A program made the translations under genes and the position numbers. From NCBI GenBank assembly GCA_965246905.1, contig CBDFFZ010000021.1, forward strand, positions 81,122 through 145,121: 64,000 nucleotides of DNA, read 5' to 3'. The DNA comes from UBA1952 sp965246905. Its GTDB lineage: Bacteria > Bacteroidota > Bacteroidia > Chitinophagales > Chitinophagaceae. Below are positions 27,805-36,161 of the stretch, one piece after another. Positions within the stretch are counted from its first letter, which is position 1. Every line of letters begins with the position of its first letter. Under the pieces are notes generated by a model, which had not been told where the DNA came from, ran no database searches, and saw nothing but the letters and a program-made list of their open reading frames with translations.

Positions 27805-27959
27805 AAGGAAATTGTTTTTGCGTGAATGAATGCTGCCGCAAATATAATTTCTGGGCTTGCTGCCAGACAAAGGCATTCGGTAAATACGGACGTTTCTGTC
27901 GGTAAATGCCAATTACAAAAGGTAATCGGCAATAGTAAAAATTAAAATCGTGGTGATTA

Positions 27960-28166
27960 CTATTGATGGCGGTACCATACAAAACCAATAGTGCCAAGGA
28001 TGGCCAATGGAATGAAAGCAAGGTACAAGATACCGCCATTGAGGCCTTTCGCACCCTTCTCGCCAAGCTGGCTGGCGGTTTTAGTGCATACAGAGCAGCC
28101 CTGCGCTTTACTCAAAGCCGGCAGCAGCATTAGGGAAAACAGCAATAAAAAACACGCCTTTTTCAT
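27960..28166 (-). CDS. Small membrane protein at end of oxidase cluster
   Basis: A 68-residue protein with a signal-like N-terminus (to about SKAQ, residue 22), a CSVC pair right after it, and a second membrane segment (residues 46-63). The CxxC next to the mature N-terminus may bind metal or heme or do redox work. It lies 18 bases after the DUF420 gene, so it is probably the last gene of the oxidase assembly operon. I do not know a name for it. Confidence 0.7.
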   Translation of the reverse strand: MKKACFLLLFSLMLLPALSKAQGCSVCTKTASQLGEKGAKGLNGGILYLAFIPLAILGTIGFVWYRHQ

Positions 28167-28184
28167 ACCGTAAAGTTATGAAAC

Positions 28185-28727
28185 TTAGCTGTAATAGGGT
28201 GATATCATCCAATAAACAATTGGCCCGGTGACGCTCACATACAGCCAGAGTGGCCAGGTATATCTTGCCAGCTTTCGGTGGCGCGCATAATCGCCCGTCA
28301 TGCCGCGGTAGGCAGTGTACAGAATAAACGGCAGGATGATAGCAGCTAAGAAAATGTGGGTGATGAGGAGCGCGAAATAGAAATATTTGAAATCGCCGCC
28401 GTAGCGGGTGCCGCCGCCGGTAAGCAGGTGGTGCGCAATATAGGACACGAGAAAGAGTATAGATAAAATCATTGCCACATACATTGTATTGCGGTGGGCA
28501 ATGTATTTTTTATTTTTCGCGAGAATGACGGCTGTAATGAGCAATACGGAAACAACGCTGTTGATTACGGCATTTGCTGCTGCAAATAAATGCACATTAA
28601 AGCCAAGCCGGAAGTTTTGCTTTGGCAGCGCGCCGAGGCCTGCTACCACACAAAATACAATTACGGAGAAGCCGATAATGAGCCAGTTGGCGCGCGCATC
28701 ATTTCTCTGAAGAACCGGAGCGATCAT
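28185..28727 (-). CDS. DUF420 membrane protein (CtaM-like)
   Basis: A 180-residue integral membrane protein with about five hydrophobic segments. It has conserved His residues in NVHLFAAANAVIN, YIAHRN, YIAHHLLTGGG and ITHIFLA, and ends ARYTWPLWLYVSVTGPIVYWM. This is the DUF420 pattern. In Gram-positive bacteria the family member CtaM is needed to mature heme-copper oxidases; the neighbours here (SCO, subunits III and IV) fit that role. Confidence 0.88.
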   Translation of the reverse strand: MIAPVLQRNDARANWLIIGFSVIVFCVVAGLGALPKQNFRLGFNVHLFAAANAVINSVVSVLLITAVILAKNKKYIAHRNTMYVAMILSILFLVSYIAHHLLTGGGTRYGGDFKYFYFALLITHIFLAAIILPFILYTAYRGMTGDYARHRKLARYTWPLWLYVSVTGPIVYWMISPYYS

Positions 28728-28757
28728 TATTTAAGGTTTGAATGGTTTTTAGTTATG

Positions 28758-28778
28758 GCCTCAGGAGTTGCCTGAGGC
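28758..28778 (-). terminator. Intergenic stem-loop between SCO and DUF420 genes
   Basis: GCCTCAGG (28758-28765) pairs perfectly with CCTGAGGC (28771-28778) around a 5-base loop. Read in the operon direction it is followed by an A/T stretch rather than a clean T-run. It may partly terminate or protect the upstream mRNA. Confidence 0.45.
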
Positions 28779-28830
28779 GCAGCGTATGCAAAATTAGCGG
28801 AACTCAAAATTCCAATCAAAGCAAGCTTTA

Positions 28831-29541
28831 TTATTTTCTATGCTCCTTTTCCATGTTCAGCCTGCCGATATCGAAAGCACATCGACCTACCGACTGGCTG
28901 TCCAGGCCATTGTAATATCCGCGGATGTGCCGGTTCCTGTCTATCATTACAAACTGCTGGCTATGAATGAAATCATCGGCACCGCCATTGCCATCGGGGG
29001 TAGAAACGTGCAACTCGCTTCGGGCATAATTATAGAGTGTTTTTTTATCGCCAGTGATAAACCACCAATGGTTCATATCTACGCCAAAACGCTTTGCGTA
29101 AGCGAAAAGGGCGCCTGCAGTATCTCGCTCGGGGTTTACAGTAATAGAAATAAACTGGACAATCGTATCATTATTTGCCATGGGTGTGCGGCGGTAGGCG
29201 CGCTCCAGCATTTTCATATTCCGCGTAAGCTCCGGGCAAATAGTAGGGCAGTTGGTAAAGAAAAAATCCACTAAAAGAATTTTCCCCGGAAGATCTTTAT
29301 TTAGTAAAACATTATCGCCAAATTGGTTGATGCCGCTCAGCTCACTTACTTTATGAAAGGTTGTATCATACATTTTTTTGCCCTTCACCATGCTGCTGTC
29401 AACACGATCAGCAATATAATAGGCCGGCATATTGAGCTGGTCTTTGCGAAGCACTTTGGCAAGGATATAAAAAGATAGCGGTAGCAAAAATGCCACCGCT
29501 AATCCTGTAATATACCTTGATGTTGATTTTTTACTGCTCAT
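28831..29541 (-). CDS. SCO1/SenC-type copper chaperone
   Basis: A 236-residue membrane-anchored thioredoxin-like protein. The N-terminal membrane segment spans residues 11-30. The copper site is FTNCPTICPEL (Cys98, Cys102) with His193 in DDFIHSQQF. SCO proteins deliver copper to the CuA site of cytochrome oxidase subunit II. It follows the subunit IV gene by 25 bases in the same operon. Confidence 0.93.
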   Translation of the reverse strand: MSSKKSTSRYITGLAVAFLLPLSFYILAKVLRKDQLNMPAYYIADRVDSSMVKGKKMYDTTFHKVSELSGINQFGDNVLLNKDLPGKILLVDFFFTNCPTICPELTRNMKMLERAYRRTPMANNDTIVQFISITVNPERDTAGALFAYAKRFGVDMNHWWFITGDKKTLYNYARSELHVSTPDGNGGADDFIHSQQFVMIDRNRHIRGYYNGLDSQSVGRCAFDIGRLNMEKEHRK

Positions 29542-29566
29542 TTCCAGCGCAAAATTCTTTTATTCT

Positions 29567-29995
29567 TTAACGGGCAATATTCCCAATATTCATGTGCAGC
29601 CAGAAGTGGCCATCGGCAAGGAACGCTATAATAAACCAGATAAAGAGCGTCAGTGGAATCATGATAGTAATCAGGAAATTCTTCATCTCATCGCCGAGGT
29701 GCATGAATACACGTACAATGTATGCGGCTTTGAAGATGGTAAGCAGCAGAAAGAAGGTATTGATAATGCCGCGTGGCAGATGCCAAGCATGGCTCAACAA
29801 ACCTAACCCTACTTCAACAATCGTAATTACGGTAAGGATCAGGGTAACCTTCATAATTCGGCCCACCTGATTCTTGCTGCCTTCGCTTTTAACACTCTCA
29901 CCATGGTGGTGGCTCATTAAGCCGGAATAGAGCTTCGACTGGTCACCTTCGTAAAGCTCCTGAACTTCCTGCTGCGGTTGGTTGTGCGTAGACAT
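29567..29995 (-). CDS. Cytochrome c oxidase subunit IV family protein
   Basis: A 142-residue protein with a charged N-terminal tail and three membrane segments (about residues 48-68, 77-97, 108-130). It contains LGLLSHAWHLPRG and VRVFMHLGDEMKNF, typical of the short subunit IV of Bacteroidota caa3 oxidases. It sits between subunit III and the SCO gene. A tandem 7-mer repeat lies directly before its start. Confidence 0.88.
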   Translation of the reverse strand: MSTHNQPQQEVQELYEGDQSKLYSGLMSHHHGESVKSEGSKNQVGRIMKVTLILTVITIVEVGLGLLSHAWHLPRGIINTFFLLLTIFKAAYIVRVFMHLGDEMKNFLITIMIPLTLFIWFIIAFLADGHFWLHMNIGNIAR

Positions 29996-29998
29996 TAT

Positions 29999-30033
29999 AA
30001 TTAAGAATTAAAAATTAAAGGATTAAGAATTGG
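29999..30033. repeat. 7-mer tandem repeat before the subunit IV gene
   Basis: Five units in register: AATTAAG, AATTAAA, AATTAAA, GGATTAA, GAATTGG. It fills nearly all of the 42-base gap between the subunit III and subunit IV genes. Confidence 0.7.
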
Positions 30034-30037
30034 TTGA

Positions 30038-30799
30038 TCAGAGCAGATAAAAGCAGGTAAATACGAATACCCAAACCAGATCTACAAAATGCCAGTAGAG
30101 ACCTACCTTTTCCACCATTTCATAATGGCCGCGGCGCTCATAGGTTCCATTTACAGTGTTTACCAGCATTACGATATTAAAAATTACACCACTTAGCACA
30201 TGGCAGCCGTGAAAACCGGTAATTGTAAAAAAGAAGTTGTAGAACTGGCCGGTAGCCTGGGCAGCAGCAGCAGGATCAGCATTCTGAAAAGCAGCAGAGC
30301 CGGTATCAAAGAAGTGCTTGTAAGTTTCTGCGGGATTGACTTCGCCCATAAATGTACCCCAAAGTCCGCCGATCTCATGGTGCAGGTGCGTCCATTCCCA
30401 GGCCTGGCAGGCAAGGAATGCAACGCCGCCGATGATTGTCCAGAGGAGCCATTTAATAACGCCTTTACGATCCTGATAATGGCCTGCATGTACAGCAAGC
30501 ACCATCGTTACAGAGGAGATAATGAGGATGAATGTCATTAAGCTCACAAAAACGAGCGGCAAATTAGCTTCCCCAAAGAACGGGAACGAATGAAATACAT
30601 GATTCGCATCCGGCCACACGGCGCTAAAAAAGCGCTTTGTACCATAAGAAATTAGTAAGGCGCCAAATGTGAAGGCATCCGACATGAGGAAGAACCACAT
30701 CATCATCTTCCCGTAGGACACATTGAACGGAGACCGGCCGCCGCCCCAGATGGTCTCTTTGGCGGAATTAGGATGGGTAGCTGTAGCTGCTTGTGACAT
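30038..30799 (-). CDS. ctaE: Cytochrome c oxidase subunit III
   Basis: A 253-residue heme-copper oxidase subunit III with about five to six membrane segments. Diagnostic stretches are GKMMMWFFLMSDAFTF, WLLWTIIGGVAFLACQAWEWTHL, FFTITGFHGCHVLSGVIFN and GLYWHFVDLVWVFVFTCFYL. It stabilises the oxidase and may guide proton uptake. A second subunit III paralogue lies directly upstream. Confidence 0.93.
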   Translation of the reverse strand: MSQAATATHPNSAKETIWGGGRSPFNVSYGKMMMWFFLMSDAFTFGALLISYGTKRFFSAVWPDANHVFHSFPFFGEANLPLVFVSLMTFILIISSVTMVLAVHAGHYQDRKGVIKWLLWTIIGGVAFLACQAWEWTHLHHEIGGLWGTFMGEVNPAETYKHFFDTGSAAFQNADPAAAAQATGQFYNFFFTITGFHGCHVLSGVIFNIVMLVNTVNGTYERRGHYEMVEKVGLYWHFVDLVWVFVFTCFYLL

Positions 30800-30844
30800 A
30801 GAATTGTACGACTTTGCGAATCGCCCGCAAATTTTGAAAAAATT

Positions 30845-31462
30845 TTACTGATTTACCAGAAAGAAGATAAATAAATATAACCACAATATATCCACAAAGT
30901 GCCAGTAGGCGGCAACAATCTCCAACCCGGTAGCATTATACACTTTCACTCGTTTGCGGTAAGCCATAATAAAAACCAGCAGCAGCGCAATTATACCTCC
31001 TAAAATATGTGCCAGATGCAGTCCGGTAATAATAAATAAAAAAGACTCGCTTGGGTTACCGCTTACCCGGATCGTTTCTACAAGCTGTTCACCATTCAAT
31101 AAAGTAGCCTGCGGAATATGATAAAGCTGCCAGAAACCTAAGCATTGGAGACCACCAAAAAGTAAGCCAAGTCCAAGTGTTGTGGTAATAAGCAAACGGT
31201 AGCGCGCCATACGGCGTTCTTTAAATGCTCGTACACCGAGGAAAACAGTCAGGCTGCTCAAAAGTATTACAGCGGTAGAGATCCAAAACACCACGGGCAT
31301 ATGAAACATACGCCAATTCCCCTGGCTCTGCCTTACAATGTATGCGCTTGTAAGCCCTGCAAACATCATCGCAATGCTGCCCATACCCAGCCATAGCGCA
31401 AATTTATGAGGATGTATCTTCCTCGACTGAACTGTATTTGCTTTTAAGATGCCTTCCATCAC
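30845..31462 (-). CDS. Second cytochrome c oxidase subunit III-like protein
   Basis: A 205-residue membrane protein of the subunit III family. It shows HKFALWLGMGSIAMMFAGLTSAYIVRQ, FLFIITGLHLAHILGGIIALL and AYWHFVDILWLYLFIFFLV, with five hydrophobic segments. It is shorter than its downstream paralogue. Pairs of subunit III genes are usual in Bacteroidota caa3 clusters. It begins 15 bases after ctaB. Confidence 0.9.
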   Translation of the reverse strand: MMEGILKANTVQSRKIHPHKFALWLGMGSIAMMFAGLTSAYIVRQSQGNWRMFHMPVVFWISTAVILLSSLTVFLGVRAFKERRMARYRLLITTTLGLGLLFGGLQCLGFWQLYHIPQATLLNGEQLVETIRVSGNPSESFLFIITGLHLAHILGGIIALLLVFIMAYRKRVKVYNATGLEIVAAYWHFVDILWLYLFIFFLVNQ

Positions 31463-31477
31463 CGGTTCCTGATTGGA

Positions 31478-32377
31478 TTATTGTTTATTGAATAATATGG
31501 CAAGTAACATTGCAGGAAGATAGATGAATGAAGCAAACATTACTTGCTTTGCAGTTTTGAAATCATTTTTCTGATAGAATATAATACATGCACCGAGGTA
31601 AAATACAGCACAGAAAAGTCCGATCAGCGTGCCAATAGGGCCGGTATAATGCATACTGCCGAGCATCCAGGTAACGGGGATGAGCATAAGACTATAGGTA
31701 ATGCACTGCATAGCAGTGTACTTGGATTCACGCTCCTGCGTAGGCAACATGCAAAAGCCTGCCTTCTTATATTCATCATAACCAACCCATGCAATAGCCC
31801 AGTAATGCGGAAACTGCCAGAAAAACTGCACCAGGAATAAGAGCCAGCCACAGGTGCCGAAACTATTAGTAGCAGCCACCCACCCCAACAGAGGCGGCAT
31901 TGCACCCGGTATAGCGCCGATAAAAACAGCAATCGGGTGGATGCGCTTCATTGGCGTATAGGCAAATGCATACAGCAATAAGGAAGTTAGTGATAATATG
32001 CCGGTAAGTAAATTAAAATAACTGCCTAAAAGCAAAACACCACCTCCGCCGAGTACAGCGGCAATAAGCCATGCTTCAGCTATGCTCATACGCCCGGAAG
32101 GCAATGGACGGATAGCGGTGCGCTTCATATGAGCATCACCAGCGCGCTCTATGATCTGGTTGATCGTATTTGCACCGCCGGTAACCATTACTCCACCAAT
32201 AAAAAGAGTGAGCACCTCCGGCCAAGAAAATACCACATCCGGAGCCATCAGGTAGCCTACAACGCTGCTAAAAACCACCATGAAGCTCAGATTGGGCTTA
32301 ACCAGCTGGGCATAATCGCGCATGCGCGCTGTGATAAGCAGCGGCTGGCGGGCATCCATTATCTGTTCGCGCAGCAT
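31478..32377 (-). CDS. ctaB: Protoheme IX farnesyltransferase (heme O synthase)
   Basis: A 299-residue UbiA-type prenyltransferase that adds farnesyl to heme B to make heme O for the oxidase. It has eight to nine membrane segments. Signature sites are NTINQIIERAGDAHMKRTAIRPLPSG (Asp-rich motif variant), YTPMKRIHPIAVFIGAIPGAMPPLLGW and WQFPHYWAIAWVGYDEYKKAGFCMLP. It is the first gene of the oxidase assembly operon. A TACCTTTG element lies about 30 bases upstream. Confidence 0.94.
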   Translation of the reverse strand: MLREQIMDARQPLLITARMRDYAQLVKPNLSFMVVFSSVVGYLMAPDVVFSWPEVLTLFIGGVMVTGGANTINQIIERAGDAHMKRTAIRPLPSGRMSIAEAWLIAAVLGGGGVLLLGSYFNLLTGILSLTSLLLYAFAYTPMKRIHPIAVFIGAIPGAMPPLLGWVAATNSFGTCGWLLFLVQFFWQFPHYWAIAWVGYDEYKKAGFCMLPTQERESKYTAMQCITYSLMLIPVTWMLGSMHYTGPIGTLIGLFCAVFYLGACIIFYQKNDFKTAKQVMFASFIYLPAMLLAILFNKQ

Positions 32378-32407
32378 TTAATGAAAAAAGAGGGAAAAAT
32401 TGTTGGG

Positions 32408-32415
32408 CAAAGGTA
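32408..32415 (-). promoter_or_regulatory. Putative -7 element of the oxidase operon
   Basis: The minus strand reads TACCTTTG, a perfect TAnnTTTG, 30 bases before the ctaB start at 32377. No clear -33 box was found. Confidence 0.55.
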
Positions 32416-32490
32416 ATAGAAATGTGTTAAATTATCCTGTCTGCCGGAGGCATTTTTCCACCTGATTGGCGATCAAAAGCAAATATTCTA

Positions 32491-33435
32491 TCATTCGCTT
32501 TCAGGCAGGATCCCTGCATGCTCCATATGCATAAGGCTATCATGGATGGCTACCGCTGCCTTCGTGCCTTCTGCTGCTGCCACAGCTACAAAATGCATAT
32601 CAATTGCAGCATCTCCTGCAATGTATAAACCCGGTATGCTGCATTCCTGCTTGCGGTTGGTAATTGCCGCTCCCTTGCGGCTGGTGCGTGCGCCAAGCTG
32701 GAGGAGCAACTCATTATTCACCTTATGACCGTGATGCACAAATACGGCATCGCAGGGAATGCTGCTGCCATCCGTCATAGTAACGCAGGTAAGGTTATTT
32801 TTGGCACAGGTCAGTTCTCTAAGGCGCTTTGTGATAACCCTGATGCCCTGCGCTTCCAGCTGCGCTACCTGTATCCGTTTCAAATACCCGGCACCATCGG
32901 TAAATAGTATTATTTCTTTCGATAAATGCTGCAATGAGAGCGCCATTCCGAAGCCATTGAACTTCTGCGCATACAGGCCGATCTTTTTATCGCAAAGCTC
33001 GAAACCATCGCAATAAGGACAATGATATACTCCGTTTCCCCAGAGCTCTTCCATGCCCGCTACTTCGGGTATCCTGTCTTTAACGCCGGTCGCTACAAGC
33101 AGCCGCCTGCAATGGTATGTGTGCTTTTGTGTATCGGTAATCCTGAATAGTGATTCGGAAATTTTTTCGGCCGCTATCGCTCTTGATGCAATATGATCCA
33201 CTTTGTACTTGGCAAGCTCTGCATGTGCCATTTTTAAAAAATCAGCTGGCAGTGCGCCATCGCGGCTCAGGTAATTGTGCATACCATGGCTACGCTTATT
33301 GCGCGGGTTGCCATCATCTATGATCAGCACGCTGCGCCGCATCCGTGCCAGTACCATTGCTGCCGCACTGCCTGCCGGGCCTGCGCCAACAATAATCACA
33401 TCCCGTATATCTCTGTCTTCTATAGAATGAGCCAT
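32491..33435 (-). CDS. Thioredoxin-reductase-like FAD/NAD(P) oxidoreductase
   Basis: A 314-residue flavoprotein. The FAD-binding Rossmann motif is VGAGPAGSAAAMVLAR (residues 16-31). A redox CxxC is at Cys139-Cys142 (YHCPYCDGFE). The NAD(P)-binding segment follows at about 150-165, although the usual GxGxxG is replaced by GLYAQKFNG, and the C-terminal FAD motif is GLYIAGDAA. This degenerate second nucleotide motif suggests altered pyridine-nucleotide use or a non-thioredoxin partner. It stands alone between the oxidase operon and a strong hairpin. Confidence 0.85.
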   Translation of the reverse strand: MAHSIEDRDIRDVIIVGAGPAGSAAAMVLARMRRSVLIIDDGNPRNKRSHGMHNYLSRDGALPADFLKMAHAELAKYKVDHIASRAIAAEKISESLFRITDTQKHTYHCRRLLVATGVKDRIPEVAGMEELWGNGVYHCPYCDGFELCDKKIGLYAQKFNGFGMALSLQHLSKEIILFTDGAGYLKRIQVAQLEAQGIRVITKRLRELTCAKNNLTCVTMTDGSSIPCDAVFVHHGHKVNNELLLQLGARTSRKGAAITNRKQECSIPGLYIAGDAAIDMHFVAVAAAEGTKAAVAIHDSLMHMEHAGILPESE

Positions 33436-33501
33436 CTAATAGCTGGTAAATTTGAATAAACTTGCCGATACCAAAGCCATACCATAAAATATAAGGAGCA
33501 T

Positions 33502-33531
33502 AAAAAACCTCCTGGTTGCAGGAGGTTTTTT
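33502..33531 (-). terminator. Strong stem-loop terminator
   Basis: AAAAAACCTCCTG (33502-33514) pairs perfectly with CAGGAGGTTTTTT (33519-33531) around a 4-base loop, a 13-bp stem. It starts directly after the stop of the small repeat protein at 33533 and can work in both directions. Confidence 0.9.
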
Positions 33532-33532
33532 A

Positions 33533-33877
33533 TTAGTTAGAAGTAGTTGTTTTTTTTGCAGTTGTAGTCTTGTTAGCTTTATACCTCATATCCGGTGAGC
33601 CGTCTTTCTTAGCTGGGCCGGAAGTTGTTGTTTGTGAAGAAGTGGTCTTATTTTCTTTATAACGCTTATCAGGCGCCCCGGTTTTCGTAGTGTGAACAGT
33701 TGATGTCTTGGTTGCTGCTGTAGTCTGTACGCGTGCGGCAGGTGTGGCAGTTTGTGTAGCCTGGACATTCGTTTTCTTTACAGTTGTTGATGTTTGTACC
33801 CGTGGCGATGCTGTCTGCGCATAGCTGCCAGTTGAGCAAACAATGATCATTGCGATCATCAGAAAAAGCTTTTTCAT
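33533..33877 (-). CDS. Small secreted Thr/Lys-rich repeat protein
   Basis: A 114-residue protein from ATG 33877. The signal peptide ends near SYAQ (residue 21). The mature chain is Thr, Lys and Ala rich, with two related units, KTGAPDKRYKENK and KDGSPDMRYKANK. I recall similar APDxRYKxNK units in other small Bacteroidota proteins, but no function is known. It is the last of three similar small envelope genes. Confidence 0.7.
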   Translation of the reverse strand: MKKLFLMIAMIIVCSTGSYAQTASPRVQTSTTVKKTNVQATQTATPAARVQTTAATKTSTVHTTKTGAPDKRYKENKTTSSQTTTSGPAKKDGSPDMRYKANKTTTAKKTTTSN

Positions 33878-33914
33878 GTTGTGTGTTGATTTTTTAATCA
33901 CCTAAATGTAACGA

Positions 33915-33943
33915 ATAGCCCGGCATAAATTACGCCGGGCTAT
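33915..33943. terminator. Stem-loop between two small secreted-protein genes
   Basis: ATAGCCCGGC (33915-33924) pairs perfectly with GCCGGGCTAT (33934-33943). It follows the lipoprotein gene at 33970 in the leftward direction. The T-run after it is poor on that strand. Confidence 0.6.
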
Positions 33944-33969
33944 AAAAATTTTTAAAGAGCTAAATGAAC

Positions 33970-34380
33970 TTACTTGCTTTGACCCAACCCAGTGCGGTTA
34001 TTTACAGAATCACTGCCTCCTGTCTTGCCGGAATTACCACTATTCATCTGCTTGCCTGCATTTCCGCCATTCATAGTCTGCTTGCCCGCACTGTTGTTAC
34101 CATTTGCAGATCCTGAACCGCTCTGCATATTGCTGCCATTTCCGGCAGCGCCGCCACCTTGCATGTTGCCACCGCTGCCGGAGGTGTTCCTTGATGTGGA
34201 ATCCCCGGAATTGGAAATGCCGCTGCCTGTGTTATCTGATGGCGCTACCGGCGAAGTAGCAGATGGACCCATAGTTGGAGAATCTGTAGTTGAGCCAGCC
34301 GCGGCATCGGTTTCATTATGGCAAGATGTCGCCAACAGGCAAAAGCTGAATGCAGCTATTAATAAGATTGTTTTTTTCAT
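33970..34380 (-). CDS. Low-complexity lipoprotein
   Basis: A 136-residue lipoprotein with lipobox ATSC (Cys20). The mature part is almost only Gly, Ser, Asn, Thr and Ala with repeated MQGGG, SNMQSGSG and NAGKQMN phrases. It is likely an unstructured outer membrane-anchored chain. No domain is recognised. Confidence 0.7.
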   Translation of the reverse strand: MKKTILLIAAFSFCLLATSCHNETDAAAGSTTDSPTMGPSATSPVAPSDNTGSGISNSGDSTSRNTSGSGGNMQGGGAAGNGSNMQSGSGSANGNNSAGKQTMNGGNAGKQMNSGNSGKTGGSDSVNNRTGLGQSK

Positions 34381-34416
34381 AGTATCGTATAATTTGATGA
34401 TTAGAATTGCATGACG

Positions 34417-34731
34417 TTATTTGGCAGATCCGGAAGTTGACTTTGCATCAGTAGTGTTTGACCGGGCAGGCGGCTGTTTTTCTCCTCCCTGTGCATCATT
34501 CATGCTGCGGATATTGCCGCTGTCCTGACGCGCCCGCTTATCAGTCGGTGTAGTCTGCATTGTTGAGTCAGTAGTTCTATCCGGCGTACCACTCTGGTAT
34601 TGTACCGGCGCAGTGCCTAAATCATTCGTAGAATCGAGTGGCGTAGAATGCGCGCCTTCCCTATTATTGCAGGAAGTACCCAACATAAGGGCAACTCCAA
34701 ATGTTAGGCTGAGCATGCTGAAAGCTTTCAT
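34417..34731 (-). CDS. Small low-complexity lipoprotein
   Basis: A 104-residue lipoprotein from ATG 34731 with lipobox GTSC (about Cys21). The mature part is polar and rich in Thr, Ser, Asp and Gln. It lies 36 bases before the next, similarly built lipoprotein gene. A frame start at 34749 adds six residues and is less likely. No function known. Confidence 0.65.
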   Translation of the reverse strand: MKAFSMLSLTFGVALMLGTSCNNREGAHSTPLDSTNDLGTAPVQYQSGTPDRTTDSTMQTTPTDKRARQDSGNIRSMNDAQGGEKQPPARSNTTDAKSTSGSAK

Positions 34732-34940
34732 AGTATATGATTTTATCAATTAAATATAAAAATCGTTCCAATTGCAAATGTTCAGATGCTACTAATGCTA
34801 ACCCTAATTCCAGAAATGGCAAGGCCAGCATAATGATTACACTCGCTTCCGGGTAAAAGGTGGTTCAACATAAAGTAGGCTCAGACCGCGCAGCCCGCCG
34901 GTGAAGGGAAAACCAGATCAAAATTTATGATTCAGTGGCA

Positions 34941-36101
34941 TTATTCAATCCAGCTGATCATATAGCGGTCGTCTTCTATAGATGCTGCATGTTCGGTCAT
35001 CTTCAGTGAATGAAATGTATCCACCATTACGGCCAGCTCCTTTGTCTCCTTGGCTCCAATGCTTTTTTCTACCGTTCCGGGATGCGGGCCGTGCGGAATA
35101 CCTGCGGGGTGCAAGGTGATCATGCCGCGCTCTACATGCTTGCGGCTCATAAAATCTCCATCTACGTAATAGAGCACTTCATCCGAATCGATATTGCTGT
35201 GGTTGTAAGGCGCCGGTATGGAGAGCGGGTGATAATCAAACAGGCGCGGAACGAACGAGCAGATCACGAAGTTATGCCCGTCGAATGTCTGGTGAACTGG
35301 CGGCGGCTGATGCACGCGGCCGGTAATAGGCTCAAAATCATGAATGGAAAAAATATAAGGATAATCACAGCCATCCCAGCCCACCACATCAAACGGATGG
35401 TTACTGTACCAGATAGGGTAGAGCATTCCTTTCTTCTTCACTTTCATCAGAAATTCTCCCTTACGATCAATTGGCTCAAGATCCTGCGGCTTGCGGATAT
35501 CGCGCTCGCAATAGGGCGAGTGTTCAAGGAGCTGGCCGGTTTTGCTCAGGTAGCGTTTAGGGAAAGATATGGGCCCGAAAGATTCCACAATAAACAGGCG
35601 GTTATCCGGCGTATCGAAATCGATACTGTATATCGTACCGCGTGGTATTACCACATAATCCCCATAGGAGAAAGGGAGCTTGCCATATTGGGTATTCACC
35701 TTGCCGGTGCCTTCATGCACGAATATAACCTCGTCAGCGTCCGCATTCTTATAAAAAATATCCGCTCCAAGACCACCCTGGGGTGCCGCAAACGTAAGCG
35801 TACAGTCGTTATTGAATAAGGCAATCTTGCGGCTGTCTAGATATTCGGCAGCTGGTGCAGTATGGAAGCCCAAAAAGCTGCAGTGCTTTAAAATATTATC
35901 CGAAGCTGCTTTTGGAGATACATCTACCGGTTCCTCTGAGCGGATAATCGTTGTTGGCGGATAAATATGATAGAGCAAAGTATATTCGGATGAAAAGCCT
36001 TCCGTGCTGAAAAGCTGCTCTGAATAGAGCTTGCCGTTGGGCTGGCGGAATTGGGTATGGCGCTTATGCGGTATCTGGCCGAGGCTATAATAATGAGGCA
36101 T
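34941..36101 (-). CDS. hmgA: Homogentisate 1,2-dioxygenase
   Basis: A 386-residue cupin-fold iron dioxygenase that opens the ring of homogentisate in tyrosine and phenylalanine breakdown. The metal region is seen in HNFVICSFVPRLFDYHP, HSNIDSDEVLYYVDGDF and HPAGIPHGPHPG (His331-His340), with the early segment DEVIFVHEGTGKV. Length fits the shorter bacterial form. No other genes of the pathway are in the window. A TAAATTTG element at 36137-36144 (complement) may be its promoter. Confidence 0.93.
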   Translation of the reverse strand: MPHYYSLGQIPHKRHTQFRQPNGKLYSEQLFSTEGFSSEYTLLYHIYPPTTIIRSEEPVDVSPKAASDNILKHCSFLGFHTAPAAEYLDSRKIALFNNDCTLTFAAPQGGLGADIFYKNADADEVIFVHEGTGKVNTQYGKLPFSYGDYVVIPRGTIYSIDFDTPDNRLFIVESFGPISFPKRYLSKTGQLLEHSPYCERDIRKPQDLEPIDRKGEFLMKVKKKGMLYPIWYSNHPFDVVGWDGCDYPYIFSIHDFEPITGRVHQPPPVHQTFDGHNFVICSFVPRLFDYHPLSIPAPYNHSNIDSDEVLYYVDGDFMSRKHVERGMITLHPAGIPHGPHPGTVEKSIGAKETKELAVMVDTFHSLKMTEHAASIEDDRYMISWIE

Positions 36102-36136
36102 TGGTCGCGTAGTTGTTTATAAAGTGTTTGGATGTT

Positions 36137-36144
36137 CAAATTTA
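36137..36144 (-). promoter_or_regulatory. Putative -7 element for hmgA
   Basis: The minus strand reads TAAATTTG, a full TAnnTTTG match, 35 bases before the hmgA start. It would separate hmgA from the surface-sugar operon upstream. Confidence 0.5.
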
Positions 36145-36161
36145 CAAAACCAAATGGAAGG

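Noticed and set aside
35010..35819. 269-codon open frame opposite homogentisate dioxygenase
   Set aside because: It is a mirror of a well-supported gene on the other strand and its translation shows no protein-like pattern.
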